Origin: Verrucomicrobiales bacterium
GTDB taxonomy: Bacteria; Verrucomicrobiota; Verrucomicrobiia; Verrucomicrobiales; DEV007
Reading direction: 5' to 3'
Assembly: GCA_002698785.1 (NCBI GenBank)
Contig: PAAG01000020.1
Coordinates: 1-64,000, forward strand
Length of the DNA: 64,000 nucleotides
Shown: one piece after another, positions 1 to 9,269 of the stretch
Layout: each line of letters starts with the position of its first letter
How positions within the stretch are numbered: position 1 is the first letter of the stretch
Notes under the pieces: model-generated
What the model was told of the DNA's origin: nothing
The model's input: the letters and a program-made list of their open reading frames with translations, nothing else
The model's database searches: none
Translations under genes and position numbers: made by a program

Positions 1-368
<368 letters not shown>

Positions 369-457
369 TTCTCAGTAAGACATCCTTATTTTACTTCCAC
401 AGCAGCAAGGAATGCTTTCATAGTCATTTCATGCTCGGGACTCTAGTGGAAGCGCGG

Positions 458-1132
458 ATGTCACTTTATGACTTCAACACACTCTATTCTTGTTTCGGGC
501 GTCTTGTAGTATGGGCTGCCTTGGTTCCGGTCGCCATTATCTCGATACGGTTTCTGCTGAGGAAACAATGGAAGCGCGCCGTGAAACTATGTGCCGTGTT
601 TGGTGCGGCTGCTCTAACGCTATGGGGTGGAGAGTATTTGCTCTATCGAATTGATCATGCCCTCTATCTCTCCAAAATATTCGACACGAATGTAGGTTTC
701 GGTCGGCCAATTTACGAATACGACTCGCCGCGATCGTTCCATGGTGATGGATATTCCATCACCGTATATCAGTTGCCAGATTCCATTCGGAGTCGCTTTG
801 CCTCCTTTGACGAAACACTCGAATCAGACTTCCCGAAGAAGCAAGGGTATCGGAAAGACTGGCATACGCAGCACTGGAAAGTAGGGCCCATTCCGAAAGA
901 AGACCTAAAATACATGAGGTTCGCTTGCGGTTTCTACAGCGGAGGGAAGCCTCCCGCTAAACTGAAAAACAGTGTGCGAGAGTTTCGTGAGGCCCTCAAA
1001 TCTGATCCGGTTTATTATTCTTTCTTCTACAGCCGTCTGTCAGATGATAAGCATGATTACTGGGGCGATATTGACTTCTTTATGATCGATCCGAAAACGA
1101 GCCGCGTATACATCATCAACCACAACACCTGA
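458..1132 (+). CDS. Hypothetical membrane protein
   Basis: I do not recognise this family. The product of about 224 residues has two hydrophobic segments near the N-terminus (VVWAALVPVAIISIRFLL and the stretch around AVFGAAALTLWGG), then a soluble domain of about 150 residues rich in aromatic and charged residues. This suggests a protein anchored in the inner membrane. I chose the ATG at 458 because GGAAG lies five bases upstream. An in-frame ATG at 431 would add nine residues. It follows thiC by 89 bp on the same strand, but nothing in the sequence ties it to thiamine. Confidence 0.7.
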   Translation: MSLYDFNTLYSCFGRLVVWAALVPVAIISIRFLLRKQWKRAVKLCAVFGAAALTLWGGEYLLYRIDHALYLSKIFDTNVGFGRPIYEYDSPRSFHGDGYSITVYQLPDSIRSRFASFDETLESDFPKKQGYRKDWHTQHWKVGPIPKEDLKYMRFACGFYSGGKPPAKLKNSVREFREALKSDPVYYSFFYSRLSDDKHDYWGDIDFFMIDPKTSRVYIINHNT

Positions 1133-1156
1133 TCGAACCTTTGGTTCCCCACCCCC

Positions 1157-1372
1157 ATGAAAATCCTCCGTTCATTCTCGAAATCCGAAAACGCTCACCT
1201 CGCAGCCACTCTTTTGCGAAGCGAAGGTATCGAAGCGGTTGTCATCGACGACTCCGCGTTTGGAGGAAATATTCTGGGGGCTACCAAGAATGCGATTCGG
1301 ATCGAAGTAGCAGAGGCCGACGAAGACCGTGCCAAGGAGATTCTCGAGGCTTCTCGGGAATCCGATTCCTGA
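1157..1372 (+). CDS. DUF2007-family small signal-transducing protein
   Basis: This 71-residue protein matches the DUF2007 family ('putative signal transducing protein') in length and pattern. It opens with a beta strand MKILRSF, then a helix with ENAHLAATLLRSEGIEA, a second strand VVIDD, a glycine-rich turn and a C-terminal helix DRAKEILEA. The fold is ferredoxin-like. Members are cytoplasmic and often sit beside nitrogen or stress genes, but their ligand is not established. It lies 24 bp after the membrane protein and 21 bp before the DUF1697 gene, so the three may be cotranscribed. Confidence 0.8.
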   Translation: MKILRSFSKSENAHLAATLLRSEGIEAVVIDDSAFGGNILGATKNAIRIEVAEADEDRAKEILEASRESDS

Positions 1373-1393
1373 TTTAGAATCGCAGGTGGGGTG

Positions 1394-1936
1394 ATGAATT
1401 CTTACGTCGCTCTTCTTCGAGGCATCAATGTCGGTGGGAGAAATTCCCTCCCGATGAAAGTCCTCGTATCGATTCTCGAGGAGATGGACGCGCAGAACGT
1501 CCAGACGTATATCCAGAGCGGAAACATCGTTTTTCAATCGTCGAAAACTGGTATTCAGAGAATCGCGGAAGACCTCGGTAATGCAATCGAATCTACTCGT
1601 GGCTTCCGACCGGGTATTCAAATTTGGTCCAGAGAAGACTTCCTCCACGTCAAAAAGGGTAACCCATATCCGCAGACAGAAGAAGATCGCAAATCTGTTC
1701 ACCTATTTTATCTCGAGTCCGAGCCTGTGAATCCAGATTTCGAAAAACTGGAGAAGCTTTGCGCTGAGACGGAGAAGTTCGAACTGAAAGGAAAAGCACT
1801 CTACCTTTTTGCTCCCGAAGGGATAGGAAAGTCAAAGTTTGCGGCACGAGTCGAAGCTGCACTTGGTGTGTCAGCTACCGCCAGAAATTGGCGCACTGTG
1901 ACCAAACTGGCTGATATGATCAGTGAACAACGGTGA
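1394..1936 (+). CDS. DUF1697-family protein
   Basis: The 180-residue product begins with the diagnostic DUF1697 pattern YVALLRGINVGGRN, followed by a helix and the conserved QTYIQSGNIVF strand, then the central region up to LFYLESEP. Length and order fit the whole family. The function is unknown. The proteins are cytoplasmic, with a duplicated alpha-beta fold. The ATG at 1394 was preferred over an in-frame GTG at 1391, as an AGG-rich stretch at 1384-1390 serves it with better spacing. The gene converges with the sensor kinase gene, with 57 bp between the stops and no clear terminator there. Confidence 0.88.
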   Translation: MNSYVALLRGINVGGRNSLPMKVLVSILEEMDAQNVQTYIQSGNIVFQSSKTGIQRIAEDLGNAIESTRGFRPGIQIWSREDFLHVKKGNPYPQTEEDRKSVHLFYLESEPVNPDFEKLEKLCAETEKFELKGKALYLFAPEGIGKSKFAARVEAALGVSATARNWRTVTKLADMISEQR

Positions 1937-1993
1937 ATACACAGCAAACCGTCCCTTTGGGCAAAGGCGGAGAAATAGAATGATTTGTTAGTC

Positions 1994-4900
1994 CTACGAA
2001 GGAAGGGCAATCTCATCACCTAAGGATGTCCTGACTGTCTTGAGCAGGTCCTCGAGCTCGTATGGCTTGCCGAGGAACACGGCATTCTGTGGAAAGACTG
2101 CATCACCACGGAAAATCTCCGCGGTGTATCCACTCGAATAAATAATCTTCAATTCAGGCCGATCCTTCTTGAGGCTTTCCGCCAGATCATGCCCCGATAT
2201 GCCGTGGGGCATCACGATATCAGTGAGCAAAAGATCGATCTCGTCACCTCTCATTTCCCAGATCTCCAAGGCCTCTTTTCCTGAGGCTGCCTCAATGACA
2301 TTGTATCCGTGTTTTGTCAGTATTTTCAAGGCGACCAGGCGTACCATCGTTTCGTCTTCGACGAGCAAAATCGTTTCGTTTCCGCTGGGAACGACTCGGC
2401 CTTTTCTGCCGTCCCTGGCGTTCGACACGAGTTTATCCCCTGTTGCTGAGGGCAACCAGACACTAAACGTTGTTCCGCTATCCAGACGACTGTCCACTGT
2501 TACCCACCCACCGTGTTGCTCCACAACACCGAACACTGTCGAGAGCCCCAGTCCGGTCCCCTTTCCTACATCCTTGGTGCTGAAAAACGGTTCGAAAATG
2601 TGAGGTAGGTTTTCTTCAGCAATACCGGTCCCTGTGTCACGAATATCGATCCTGACATAGCTACCGCCTTGGTGGTGATCCGGGAGTTCCGACTCACCAG
2701 CTTCAAACTCCTCTTTGCTGGTTCTCACCGATAGAGTGCCTCCTTGGGGCATCGCATCTCTTCCGTTCACTGCCAGATTCAAGAGTATTTGCTCAAGCAT
2801 TACCGGATCGGCGTGAACCCGCATAGGTTCCTCGCCAAAGTTGAGATCCAACAAGATATCCTCACCAATCAACCTCTTCAGCATAGCAAAGACAGAAGAA
2901 ATGATCTCATGCAGGTCGAGCTCTTTGGGGCTCAATGGTTGCTGCCGGCTGAAAGCGAGAAGCTGTTTCGTAAGTCCTGATGCCCTTTCACTGGCGGAAA
3001 GGATTTCCATCACCTGCTGCCTGTTGGGCGAATCGCCGTCGGCTTCCATTTCGATCAGGCTGGCATTCCCTTGAATTACGGTCAGGAGGTTGTTGAAATC
3101 GTGGGCAACTCCACCTGCCAGCTGACCGATTGCCTGCATCTTTTGACTTTGGCGAAGGGTCTCTTCGAGCCGTTTCGTTTCCTCGATGTTTCGCAGGAAG
3201 ATATTCAAATAGATGTGGGAATCGTCAGGGATAACTGACACCGCCAGTTCGGTCGGGAAAGTGGTTCCATCCTCACGGACGGCCTCCATTTCAAACCGAC
3301 TTCCCAAGGCGGAATCGCCGCACTCAGCAAGTCTGTGTAGAAGCTCAGGTAAAAAACGGGAGACCTCGCTCCCTTCTGCTTCACTTTCGGAAACGCCAAA
3401 GGTCTCTGCCGCTTTGGCATTCCATTCGACAATTCGATTCTCGCGATCGACTCCAATGACAGAATCGAGGGCGCTATCTAGAATGAGTCTGCGTAGCTCA
3501 GCGGCCTGTCGTAGTGCCTCAGCATTCTTTTTCTGCAGTGTGATATCAATTCCTTCTGCAACGATGAATTCAATGTTCCCGGTTACATCAAAGACGGGAC
3601 GCATTGAAAATTCAAGATCATGCGATTCCCCCTTTGCGTCAGCGAGTGTGAACTCAAAACGCAAATCTTCTTCGCCGGAAACAATATTTTCGATCCCAGA
3701 TTCGATCAACTGAACCACCTCTGGAGCCGACTGCCACCAGGGAGTTTTCAGGAAAGGCATCCCCAGGATTTCTTTTCGCGCACATTGGCCGAATTCGAGG
3801 GCTGTCCGGTTAACCTCTATGAGTTTACCGTCGCCGGAGAGTAGAAATTGAATACTAAGGGAGTGGTCGAGAATGGAATTTAGCTTCAATCGTTCCAGAT
3901 GGACCTCACGGGTTTTGTCTTCGACCCGCTTCTTTAAAATTACATTCCAGGCGATTACCAACAGAGACACGAAAGTGATCGCAAAAACGACTAAAGCGAC
4001 TTGGCGAAGGTATTGAGCGGGGACAACGTTTTGCTCCGAATATACGAAACCGTCAAACCAATCAGCATTGAGCGGTTCATAAGCAACTCCGGTCTCGACA
4101 AAAGTGTCTGCAATCTTTCTCCACCGACCTTCGTTCATATGACCGACCTCGACTACGTCTGGGAGAATTAGCTCTCGCATCTCAGCAGCTTCAAATTCCA
4201 GGTTCTCCCTTTGAATTCCCCTTTCCTCGACACCAGGGAGAGTAAGAATGTAATCTATGATCTCGTCCGGATGCTGCATCGCGTAGTTCCAACCGCGTGT
4301 CGAGGCTTTGATCATTGCATTGACAGTCTCCTTCTTTTGTTTCGAGACCTCTTCGGTCGTGAAAAGCGTGTCACCGTAGAAGTCCACTCCATAGTCAGAC
4401 GCGCGAATTACGAAGGGCTCTGCTCCGAGCGCTTTAACCTGACTCGGCTCAGCTGTCGCATAGGCTGATACCACGTCCACCTTTCCAGAGATCAGGTCTC
4501 TCACATCCCACGTATGAGTGTGCATTCTGAGATCATCTATCGGCAGTCCCTCCCGCCTCATCATCGCGAGGAGCTGAGCCGAACCTTGGTCTCCGGAAAC
4601 CATAATGTTCTTTCCAACGAAGTCGGAAGGAGTCCGAATTCCAGAGTTGGCGAGAGTCAGGAAAATGTAGGGCGAATGCTGGAATACAGTGGCACAGGCC
4701 ACGACTGGATTTCCCCGCATCCGCGAAAGTAGGACGTCGCAATCTGTTACCCCGAAATCCGCTTTTCCTTCAAGGACAGTTCGCAGAGGTGGGCGTTCGG
4801 GATTTCCCTCTTGTATTTCGACACGCAGCCCTTCCTCCTGGAAGAAACCCTTGATGTCGGCCGCGTAATACCCTGCGAACTGAAACTGATGATACCACTT

Positions 4901-5029
4901 CAATTGAAGGACCAATTCATCTTCAGCTTTTGCTTTTCCTGTGGAGAAACAGAATACAGCGCAACAAGCGACCAGAGCACTGGCGACTCGAAACCAATTT
5001 TGATTGAGGATTGAGGCGGTAGAGTTCAA
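1994..5029 (-). CDS. Hybrid histidine kinase with periplasmic NMT1/THI5-type binding domain
   Basis: This 1011-residue sensor has, in order: a signal segment (about 12-35); an NMT1/THI5-like substrate-binding domain (about 38-290, starting VLQLKWYHQFQFAGYYAA); a membrane helix (about 340-362); two PAS domains (about 385-500 and 512-625); a HisKA domain with H643 in GGVAHDFNN; a HATPase domain ending GTGLGLS; and a receiver domain with D937 in TDIVMP. Substrate binding outside should control autophosphorylation inside and transfer to the fused receiver. Such binding domains are known to bind pyrimidine precursors of thiamine, among other ligands. The nearby thiC makes a thiamine-precursor signal a reasonable guess, but the ligand is inferred. 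No separate DNA-binding regulator is adjacent. Confidence 0.93.
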   Translation of the reverse strand: MNSTASILNQNWFRVASALVACCAVFCFSTGKAKAEDELVLQLKWYHQFQFAGYYAADIKGFFQEEGLRVEIQEGNPERPPLRTVLEGKADFGVTDCDVLLSRMRGNPVVACATVFQHSPYIFLTLANSGIRTPSDFVGKNIMVSGDQGSAQLLAMMRREGLPIDDLRMHTHTWDVRDLISGKVDVVSAYATAEPSQVKALGAEPFVIRASDYGVDFYGDTLFTTEEVSKQKKETVNAMIKASTRGWNYAMQHPDEIIDYILTLPGVEERGIQRENLEFEAAEMRELILPDVVEVGHMNEGRWRKIADTFVETGVAYEPLNADWFDGFVYSEQNVVPAQYLRQVALVVFAITFVSLLVIAWNVILKKRVEDKTREVHLERLKLNSILDHSLSIQFLLSGDGKLIEVNRTALEFGQCARKEILGMPFLKTPWWQSAPEVVQLIESGIENIVSGEEDLRFEFTLADAKGESHDLEFSMRPVFDVTGNIEFIVAEGIDITLQKKNAEALRQAAELRRLILDSALDSVIGVDRENRIVEWNAKAAETFGVSESEAEGSEVSRFLPELLHRLAECGDSALGSRFEMEAVREDGTTFPTELAVSVIPDDSHIYLNIFLRNIEETKRLEETLRQSQKMQAIGQLAGGVAHDFNNLLTVIQGNASLIEMEADGDSPNRQQVMEILSASERASGLTKQLLAFSRQQPLSPKELDLHEIISSVFAMLKRLIGEDILLDLNFGEEPMRVHADPVMLEQILLNLAVNGRDAMPQGGTLSVRTSKEEFEAGESELPDHHQGGSYVRIDIRDTGTGIAEENLPHIFEPFFSTKDVGKGTGLGLSTVFGVVEQHGGWVTVDSRLDSGTTFSVWLPSATGDKLVSNARDGRKGRVVPSGNETILLVEDETMVRLVALKILTKHGYNVIEAASGKEALEIWEMRGDEIDLLLTDIVMPHGISGHDLAESLKKDRPELKIIYSSGYTAEIFRGDAVFPQNAVFLGKPYELEDLLKTVRTSLGDEIALPS

Positions 5030-5065
5030 AATCCGCTTGGAGCGAGTTATTATCCGAATAGTTTA

Positions 5066-5093
5066 AATATAAATACCATAAATAATATTACAA
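5066..5093 (-). promoter_or_regulatory. Putative sigma-70 promoter for the hybrid kinase
   Basis: On the minus strand TTGTAA (5093-5088) is followed after 16 bp by TATATT (5071-5066). This would start transcription about 30 bp before the kinase start codon. The whole divergent intergenic region 5030-5147 is strongly AT-rich. A weaker TATGAT at 5095-5100 could serve the divergent ADP-ribosylglycohydrolase gene. Motif match only. Confidence 0.4.
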
Positions 5094-5147
5094 CTATGAT
5101 AATCGGTTATTTCTGCATTCCTCCGCGATCATGAGACGATCAATTGT

Positions 5148-6071
5148 ATGACGCGAACGCACGAACAAAGGCTCGGTCTTTCCTTCGAAGTCTTGGAAGG
5201 CCTGTCTGTGGGCGACGCACTCGGCGAGGCGTTGAGCTACAATCATTACCGGGTGCGTGATCTGGACGATTTCTCTGCCTTCAAACCAGGTACAGTTCGT
5301 TACACAGACGATACGGCTATGGCGTTGGTTATTTGGCGTGCACTCGCTATGCATGGAAGCATAGATTCCGATCAACTGGCCAACTCTTTCGCCATGGAAT
5401 ACTTGGTTTCTCCTGATCGAGGATATGGGAGAATGGCTCGACGGATACTTGAAGAAATTGGTGCTGGAGGAAACTGGGAGCAGCTCTCCCCTTCCGCATT
5501 CGGAAGCGGATCTTTCGGAAACGGTGCTGCGATGCGAGTAGGCCCTCTGGGAGCATACTTCGCCTCGGACATCGAATCCATTCCGGAGCAGGCTGCTGCA
5601 TCGGCGCGGGTGACCCACTTCCATCCTGAAGGTATAGCAGGTGCGATCGCAGTTGCATTAGCTGTAGCTACCGCGGTGGAGAGCCGGGGCATGGACCCGA
5701 CTACTTGCATCGAGCGGATTTGGGATAGCGTGCTAGCACTTACACCAGAGAGTGAAGTTCGGAAAAGACTAACTGAATGCAGGGGTGAGCTAGACCACTT
5801 TTCCGTTGCTCGCATGGTGGGTAATGGAGCGGAAATATCGGCCCAGGACACGGTCCCCTTTTGTATCTGGAATGCATGCCGCTGTATTGATGACTATCGA
5901 GAGGCGTTTTTTAGTACGGTTGAGGTCGGTGGAGATTGCGACACTAACGCTGCGATTGTCGGGAGCATCGTTACGGCATTCTCAGGAGTTTCGGGCATTC
6001 CGGAGGATTGGCATAGAGTGAGAGAATCACTCCCCATTTCTCCACCGACGAAATCGGACAAGCCGTGCTGA
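5148..6071 (+). CDS. ADP-ribosylglycohydrolase family protein
   Basis: The 307-residue product has the DraG/ARH fold signature. It begins with GLSVGDALGEAL and carries the first metal-binding motif RYTDDTAMAL (T53, D54, D55) and the second near the end, GGDCDTNAAIVGSI (D263, D265). Both aspartate clusters needed for the two-magnesium centre are intact. Enzymes of this family remove ADP-ribose from modified protein arginine, nucleic acid or small molecules in the cytoplasm. The substrate here cannot be told. No DraT-like ADP-ribosyltransferase partner is visible in the window. It is divergent from the hybrid kinase and is followed by an AT-rich hairpin. Confidence 0.94.
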   Translation: MTRTHEQRLGLSFEVLEGLSVGDALGEALSYNHYRVRDLDDFSAFKPGTVRYTDDTAMALVIWRALAMHGSIDSDQLANSFAMEYLVSPDRGYGRMARRILEEIGAGGNWEQLSPSAFGSGSFGNGAAMRVGPLGAYFASDIESIPEQAAASARVTHFHPEGIAGAIAVALAVATAVESRGMDPTTCIERIWDSVLALTPESEVRKRLTECRGELDHFSVARMVGNGAEISAQDTVPFCIWNACRCIDDYREAFFSTVEVGGDCDTNAAIVGSIVTAFSGVSGIPEDWHRVRESLPISPPTKSDKPC

Positions 6072-6078
6072 CGCAAAG

Positions 6079-6108
6079 AAAAAAATCATCGGTGAAGATC
6101 ATTTTTTT
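6079..6108 (+). terminator. Likely terminator after the ADP-ribosylglycohydrolase
   Basis: An A-tract and T-tract (6079-6086 and 6101-6108) enclose ATC/GAT and a GGTGAA loop, with one C-C mismatch. The stem is weak but ends in seven T residues just after the stop at 6071. Confidence 0.4.
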
Positions 6109-6145
6109 CTCCATTTTGGAATCCCTTATGCTCTCTCACTATGTT

Positions 6146-6212
6146 GAGCCGAGCATCTTGCGAGCGCCTTTTCGCTGGTACTGCAGAGGGCGCTTGCTGA
6201 GGTGCCCGGCTC
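6146..6212 (+). repeat. Large imperfect hairpin in the intergenic region
   Basis: Arms 6146-6168 and 6189-6212 pair over about 22 positions, beginning GAGCCG/CGGCTC and ending GCGCC/GGCGC. There is one A-C mismatch, one bulged C and several G-T pairs that would be wobble pairs only in plus-strand RNA. The loop is 20 nt. It lies between the ADP-ribosylglycohydrolase gene and the frameshifted peptidase gene. I do not recognise the element. It could be a structured leader, a small RNA or a REP-like repeat copy. Confidence 0.6.
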
Positions 6213-6296
6213 CACAATTTTCATTTCACTGAACTGAATACGACTGCCGATTCCGCAACCAGCTCCCAAGAGATTGGACCAGATGAGAGGCCCGAC

Positions 6297-7342
6297 TTGG
6301 AGGAATTTTTTTCTATTCTTCAATTACTCGTCCGCGAACCTTCTGTGGTAGGAACCGAGGATTCATTCTTTCGCGTGTTGCGACGCGAGCTCGAAGAGTT
6401 CGACGAATTTGAGATTAAGGTCGAATACTATCAGGGGGTCCTCGTTGCCAGAGGTAAAGATCCTGAGAGCCTTATCCTCTCGGCCCACATTGATCGACAT
6501 GGGTTGCTCTGCACTGGATTGAATGAGTTTCAGTATGCCGCCTTCATCGCCACGAACCGTAGTGAATTGACGGGAGACTCGATTTCTGAGCAACTGCTGG
6601 AGAACATTCAGGACCGATTCGATGGACAACGGGTCCAGGCTCACCTTCCGTATGCGGGAACGTATCTCGGCCAGGGAGTGATCCAGCACTCCTACTTATG
6701 CCCTCACCGGAGAAACCTCATCTTCGAAGTCAGCGGACTCGATTTTGTTCCCCCGGGAACTCCGGTTTCTTTTTTGGATCGGCTTACGTTGGGGAGTGAC
6801 ACGATTTCAGCTCAACTCGATAACGTTCTTTCTGCCGCAATCCTGATCTATCTGTTTCGAAAAGGCTTTCAGGGGACCGTCCTCTTCACAGCTCAGGAAG
6901 AAGCGGGTAGAAGCTGGCGCTATGCTCTTGAGTGGTTTCTTCGGAATCAGATTCAAACCCAGAGACTGATCGTCCTCGACACGAGCCCCTACCCGAATGA
7001 AGAAACAGTCCGCCAACAGCAGATCGTTCTGCGAAGGCGAGATGCGAATGGATACTTTGCCGCAGAGATGACGAGGGAGGTCCAGGAGAGATGCGACCAT
7101 CTTGGCATTCTTTACAGCTTCAAGGACGACTATGTTGCTGCTCAAAAGCAAAACTGAGTCCAGATGATAAGCCAATTTCTCTCGGTCGTACAGAGTTAGG
7201 TCGACTTGTTGCTGCCTCCGAAGGAACAATTTCAGGGACAACGTTGCAGATTCCAACTACGGGATATCATACGGCAAACGAAACTGCCACCATTGCGTCA
7301 GTACACGGTGCTCTTCGGTTTCTGGAGAGCTACTTGCAATAG
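6297..7342 (+). pseudogene. M42-like aminopeptidase, interrupted by a frameshift
   Basis: Two overlapping frames together encode an M42/M20-like metallopeptidase of about 348 residues. The first frame (6297-7157) holds the metal ligands in LSAHIDRHG, QLDN, the catalytic glutamates in FTAQEEAG, and the aspartate in VLDTSPYP. The frame shifts by -1 near 7142-7154. The second frame, open to 7342, supplies the rest: GRTELGRL, the TLQIPTTGYH histidine and a final helix. All expected catalytic residues are therefore present across the two frames. No canonical slippery heptamer is seen at the junction, only short A runs. The start is uncertain: TTG at 6297 is used and no ATG is available in frame. 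A recent mutation or a sequencing error is most likely. Confidence 0.75.
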
Positions 7343-7424
7343 GATTTTACGAGTTTTGTAGGGCGAAGGGTTGGTGCAGTTACAGCTTTATCTGCGCGAT
7401 TCCAGTGGCAATATATTCCCTTTG

Positions 7425-8150
7425 ATGAGTGAACGCCTCGATTCAAACGCCCCTCTGCCAACAGGTGAGACACTTCCTAACTGGGAAATCCCACCCGTTC
7501 CAGAGCGGGCTGTATTAAATGGGAAGTATTGCCGACTGGAACCACTTCAGGCAATCCGGCACGCGGCTGATCTCCATCGAGAGTTTTCGCCCGATGCAGC
7601 GGCAAAGAACTGGACCTACTTACCTTATGGGCCTTTCTCAACGGAGCAGAGTTACCGTGAGTGGGTTGAGGAAAAGGAATCTCTGGCAGATCCCCTTTTA
7701 TTTGCCGTAGTTCCTCTGGAGACAGAAACACCAGCGGGTGTCACAGGCTTTTTGAGGTTCTCACCAGAGAACGGTTGTATCGAGATCGGTCACATCCACT
7801 TCGCTGAATGTTTGAAATGCACACCAACAGCAACGGAAGCCATAGCTTTGATGCTCAGACACGCATTCGCCCTTGGATACCGCCGATGTGAGTGGAAATG
7901 CGATTCGTTGAATGCAGCCTCACGAAGAGCGGCATTACGCTACGGATTCACCTTTGAGGGTGTATTTCGAAAACACGTCATCTACAAAGGGAGAAATCGC
8001 GACACGGCGTGGTATTCTATCGTCGATACCGATTGGGAGAAACTCGTGCCCGCATTCGATCGATGGTTGGCTCCATCAAACTTCGATGGTAACGGTATTC
8101 AACGCGAGCGATTGAGTGAGCTGACTTCTTCAGCACTCTCGTGCGAATAA
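7425..8150 (+). CDS. GNAT-family N-acetyltransferase, RimJ/RimL-like
   Basis: The product of about 241 residues resembles the RimJ/RimL-type GNAT acetyltransferases that modify protein N-termini or small amines using acetyl-CoA. It has an N-terminal extension ending RAVLNGKYCRLEPL, the strand VTGFLRFSPENGCIEIGHIHF, then TEAIALMLRHAFALGYRRCEWKC and NAASRRAALRYGFTFEGVFRKH. These are the typical motif A, B and C-terminal regions of this subgroup. I chose the ATG at 7425. A TTG at 7371 would add 18 residues that look less conserved. The acetyl acceptor is unknown. Confidence 0.88.
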   Translation: MSERLDSNAPLPTGETLPNWEIPPVPERAVLNGKYCRLEPLQAIRHAADLHREFSPDAAAKNWTYLPYGPFSTEQSYREWVEEKESLADPLLFAVVPLETETPAGVTGFLRFSPENGCIEIGHIHFAECLKCTPTATEAIALMLRHAFALGYRRCEWKCDSLNAASRRAALRYGFTFEGVFRKHVIYKGRNRDTAWYSIVDTDWEKLVPAFDRWLAPSNFDGNGIQRERLSELTSSALSCE

Positions 8151-8156
8151 TCCGTT

Positions 8157-8717
8157 ATGGAAGAATCGTTTTCATTCGAGGGTGCCTTCCCCAAAATTCC
8201 CGAAGAGTTTCACTGCTTTGAAACAGGAAAACCTTTCGACCACTGCATAGAATGCAGTCTCCCTCTGATTGATGCTACGGAGTCGCCTTACATCATTACG
8301 AGAGCGTTGCAGAATAGTGAACCCATACTGGAATGGGCGATTTGCGGAGATTGTTCGGAACGTTTTCGAGAAGAGATCTCGGAGGAGTCTCAGGAGGCGA
8401 TCGCGTCTTTCATGGCGACCGCGAAAACTGGTCCGGACCATATTCTTCGCTCTCCGACTGAGAAAACCTCATATTGCTACATCTGTGCTACTCCACGTGA
8501 ACAGCTAGTGGGCTACAACATCCAGGCGATTTGTTCCGGAGAAGAGCTCATTAGCATGCAGGCCCCTCTCTTGGTCTGTCATTCTTGTGAGGAGCAAGCG
8601 GCAGAGTTACTTTCAAAGGCGACCAAAGATCACTACGATCGATTCTTCGAGCAACACTTCGGGGGACCTCCTGGTTCAGCCGTGGATCCGGAGATATGGA
8701 AGCTACTTTCGATCTAA
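8157..8717 (+). CDS. Hypothetical CxxC-rich protein
   Basis: This 186-residue acidic protein has no family that I recognise. It carries four CxxC pairs, CIEC, CGDC, CYIC and CHSC, spaced along the chain like two successive zinc-binding knuckles. It has no signal peptide or membrane segment and should be cytoplasmic. It starts 6 bp after the acetyltransferase stop and precedes another protein with a C-terminal zinc ribbon, so a cotranscribed group is likely. A structural zinc role is inferred from the cysteine spacing only. Confidence 0.7.
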   Translation: MEESFSFEGAFPKIPEEFHCFETGKPFDHCIECSLPLIDATESPYIITRALQNSEPILEWAICGDCSERFREEISEESQEAIASFMATAKTGPDHILRSPTEKTSYCYICATPREQLVGYNIQAICSGEELISMQAPLLVCHSCEEQAAELLSKATKDHYDRFFEQHFGGPPGSAVDPEIWKLLSI

Positions 8718-8756
8718 TCGATATGAGTTTGGTTCTGCTGTTGAGACTTTGTGACA

Positions 8757-9269
8757 ATGGATCACTACAAATATATCGGAAGTCCTGAGTTCCTTCCCCA
8801 AGGAGAATTTCCGCCTCGATGGAAGGTTGATTCACTCGATTCGGTTGCCGACTGGATGAATGATCATGTTGGGGAGATGGATCTTGAAGAATGTATCGCG
8901 GCTACTTTTGTGGTGAGCACGATTGAAGAATTATGGATAGCCGAACGTGCGACTGAACATGTTGCCTGTGCACGCCAGAAGCCCGTTCTCTGTGCAGGAG
9001 AAATCTTCTTCAGCGGTGTCGGCGACGTCCCTTTCGTCGAACGCGTCACGAATCAATCGACAGGCTACTGCCCGAGACCGGAATCTTTCACCGCACTAGC
9101 GATCGCATTCGAAACCATTGGCATCTCACACCCCGACTGTTTTGAGCCTGAGTTCGAATTTCGAAGATGTCGCGATTGCGGAACGCTTGCGATAGTGAAG
9201 GAACAAGAATTTACCTGCCTCGTCTGCGATTCCGAGCTTCCGGAAGAATGGAACCTGTCGGAAGAATGA
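8757..9269 (+). CDS. Hypothetical protein with C-terminal zinc ribbon
   Basis: The product of 170 residues has an N-terminal alpha-beta region I do not recognise and a C-terminal zinc-ribbon-like stretch with CRDCG and CLVCD about 18 residues apart. It is probably cytoplasmic. I chose the ATG at 8757, with a GTG two codons upstream as the alternative. Its stop overlaps the next start as ATGA (9266-9269), which indicates translational coupling with the following acetyltransferase. It resembles its upstream neighbour in charge and cysteine pairs, but I see no clear homology between them. Confidence 0.65.
   Translation: MDHYKYIGSPEFLPQGEFPPRWKVDSLDSVADWMNDHVGEMDLEECIAATFVVSTIEELWIAERATEHVACARQKPVLCAGEIFFSGVGDVPFVERVTNQSTGYCPRPESFTALAIAFETIGISHPDCFEPEFEFRRCRDCGTLAIVKEQEFTCLVCDSELPEEWNLSEE

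Noticed and set aside
7142-7154. Programmed -1 frameshifting in the M42-like peptidase
   Set aside because: The junction has short A runs but no X-XXY-YYZ heptamer in the right frame and no clear downstream stimulator. Mutation or sequence error is simpler.
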